A DNA stretch of 7,227 bases, from positions 1 through 7,227 of the forward strand of contig CAJXSA010000196.1 in NCBI GenBank assembly GCA_913060595.1, read 5' to 3'. The translations under genes and the position numbers were made by a program. The notes under the pieces are model-generated. The model had not been told where the DNA came from and ran no database searches. It saw only the letters and a list, made by a program, of their open reading frames with translations. How positions within the stretch are numbered: position 1 is the first letter of the stretch; each line of letters opens with the position of its first letter. Origin of the DNA: an uncultured Ignavibacteria bacterium (lineage in GTDB: Bacteria; Bacteroidota; Ignavibacteria; SZUA-365). Below, piece by piece: positions 6,452-7,227 of the stretch.

Positions 6452-7227
6452 TCAGCAGAGTTGGGATTCACTCAGCCGCAGGACGGCTTTGAGCAAATCC
6501 TTCACATGGCCTTCCGCACCCGGAAGGTTGATATTCCACTCGTACTCCGGTGCCCCGGCGAGCAGTTTGTCGAGAAGAATCTCGAACTGGTTGGTGCTCA
6601 TTTTCAGCGGGACGGCGTAGTCGAGTATGTCCTGGATGAGGCGTCGGGGGTTGTTGGGATCGGGCAGCGCTTTCGCGAATTCGATGGCGTCCACGCTGAA
6701 CTTCGGGCTGCTGCGCATGGTCTCGAGGATGAGCTCGTCCGCGACGGACCACCGGCTGGCGAGGCGGCTCGCGCTTATCCAGCTGCGGTACCCCGGCCAG
6801 CCCTTGACGCTCGGTGCTTCGAACAGCTGGCAGCCGAGAGCGCTGTTCACCTGGTAGATGTATTTCAGGTTTTCCGTCGTGATATCCAGCTGCCGTATCG
6901 AACCGATATAATACTCCATCGGAGAGGTGATGTGCGCACCGATATTTGCGCTGTCGAAGAAGTGTTCACTGCGGAGAAGCGTGCTCATCACAGGCCGGAT
7001 GTCCCAGTCGTTGTTTCGCAGTATGTCCGCAAGCTGCGCGATGATGGTTTCATCCGCGATTTCGTAAACGAAATCCCGATAGATTTTTCTGCAGATGAAG
7101 GCAGCCACCTCGGCCGCGTGCTCATCGAAAATGATATCGACGATGTCGCCGTATCCCCAGTTCCCGGTTCGACCCATAAAGGTTTTGTCAGTGTCATCGA
7201 AGCGGTTCGCGATAAATTCGGCTTCTT
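6452..7227 (-). CDS. DUF1800-family protein, C-terminal part (5' end outside window)
   Basis: The last 257 codons of a leftward gene are visible; the frame stays open to the right edge, so the N-terminus lies outside. An internal ATG at 7177 is not the start, because the 16 codons before it continue the family pattern (FDDTDKTFMGRTGNWG across the ATG). Other DUF1800 hallmarks are AAFICRKIYRDFV, the GWPGYRSWISASRLASRW stretch about two fifths of the way from the product's C-terminus, and the end SESQLC, resembling the usual PE[FY]QLC terminus. DUF1800 proteins are generally exported and very often encoded beside DUF1501 proteins; no reaction has been assigned. No C-terminal sorting domain follows here, unlike its DUF1501 neighbour. 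The two genes are 39 nt apart on the same strand with no terminator between them, so they are probably co-transcribed. Whether this protein has its own signal peptide cannot be seen. Confidence 0.88.
   Translation of the reverse strand, partial: EAEFIANRFDDTDKTFMGRTGNWGYGDIVDIIFDEHAAEVAAFICRKIYRDFVYEIADETIIAQLADILRNNDWDIRPVMSTLLRSEHFFDSANIGAHITSPMEYYIGSIRQLDITTENLKYIYQVNSALGCQLFEAPSVKGWPGYRSWISASRLASRWSVADELILETMRSSPKFSVDAIEFAKALPDPNNPRRLIQDILDYAVPLKMSTNQFEILLDKLLAGAPEYEWNINLPGAEGHVKDLLKAVLRLSESQLC

Noticed and set aside
6452..7177. Internal ATG at 7177 as the start of a short 241-residue protein
   Set aside because: The frame continues upstream to the window edge with residues matching the DUF1800 pattern, so the gene is truncated by the window rather than short.

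Overview
The window reads like a GC-rich member of the Bacteroidota / wider FCB group. Two features point there: a C-terminal type IX secretion (T9SS)-style sorting domain on one exported protein, and a small lipoprotein with an acidic stretch right after its lipidated cysteine. The sequence does not allow a finer placement. A high-GC lineage outside the classic low-GC gut Bacteroidetes is my inference.

All five supported genes are on the minus strand, so in transcription order the window runs right to left. From the right edge: (1) the C-terminal part of a DUF1800-family protein (7227 to 6452, 5' end outside the window); (2) 39 nt later, a DUF1501-family exported protein (6412 to 4823) with a twin-arginine signal and a T9SS-type C-terminal domain; (3) a strong intrinsic terminator (4760-4808); (4) carA (4709 to 3615) and carB (3628 to 449), overlapping by 14 nt and encoding the two subunits of carbamoyl-phosphate synthase; (5) a stem-loop just after carB (416-446); (6) a 273-bp AT-richer intergenic stretch (176-448); (7) the start of a small lipoprotein with a CxxCH haem-binding motif (175 to the left edge, 3' end outside the window).

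Functionally there are three units. DUF1800-DUF1501 is a widespread but biochemically uncharacterised gene pair, here predicted to yield at least one exported, probably cell-surface product. CarAB makes carbamoyl phosphate for pyrimidine and arginine synthesis; several residues of its C-terminal allosteric region differ from the E. coli enzyme. The lipoprotein is probably part of a c-type cytochrome or other haem lipoprotein. No mobile element, CRISPR array, tRNA or rRNA is visible. Long plus-strand open frames opposite carA and carB are codon-aligned shadows.

I see no clearly novel multi-gene system. The best leads are the Tat plus T9SS combination on the DUF1501 protein, the altered effector residues in CarB, and the lipoprotein's possible surface-export signal.
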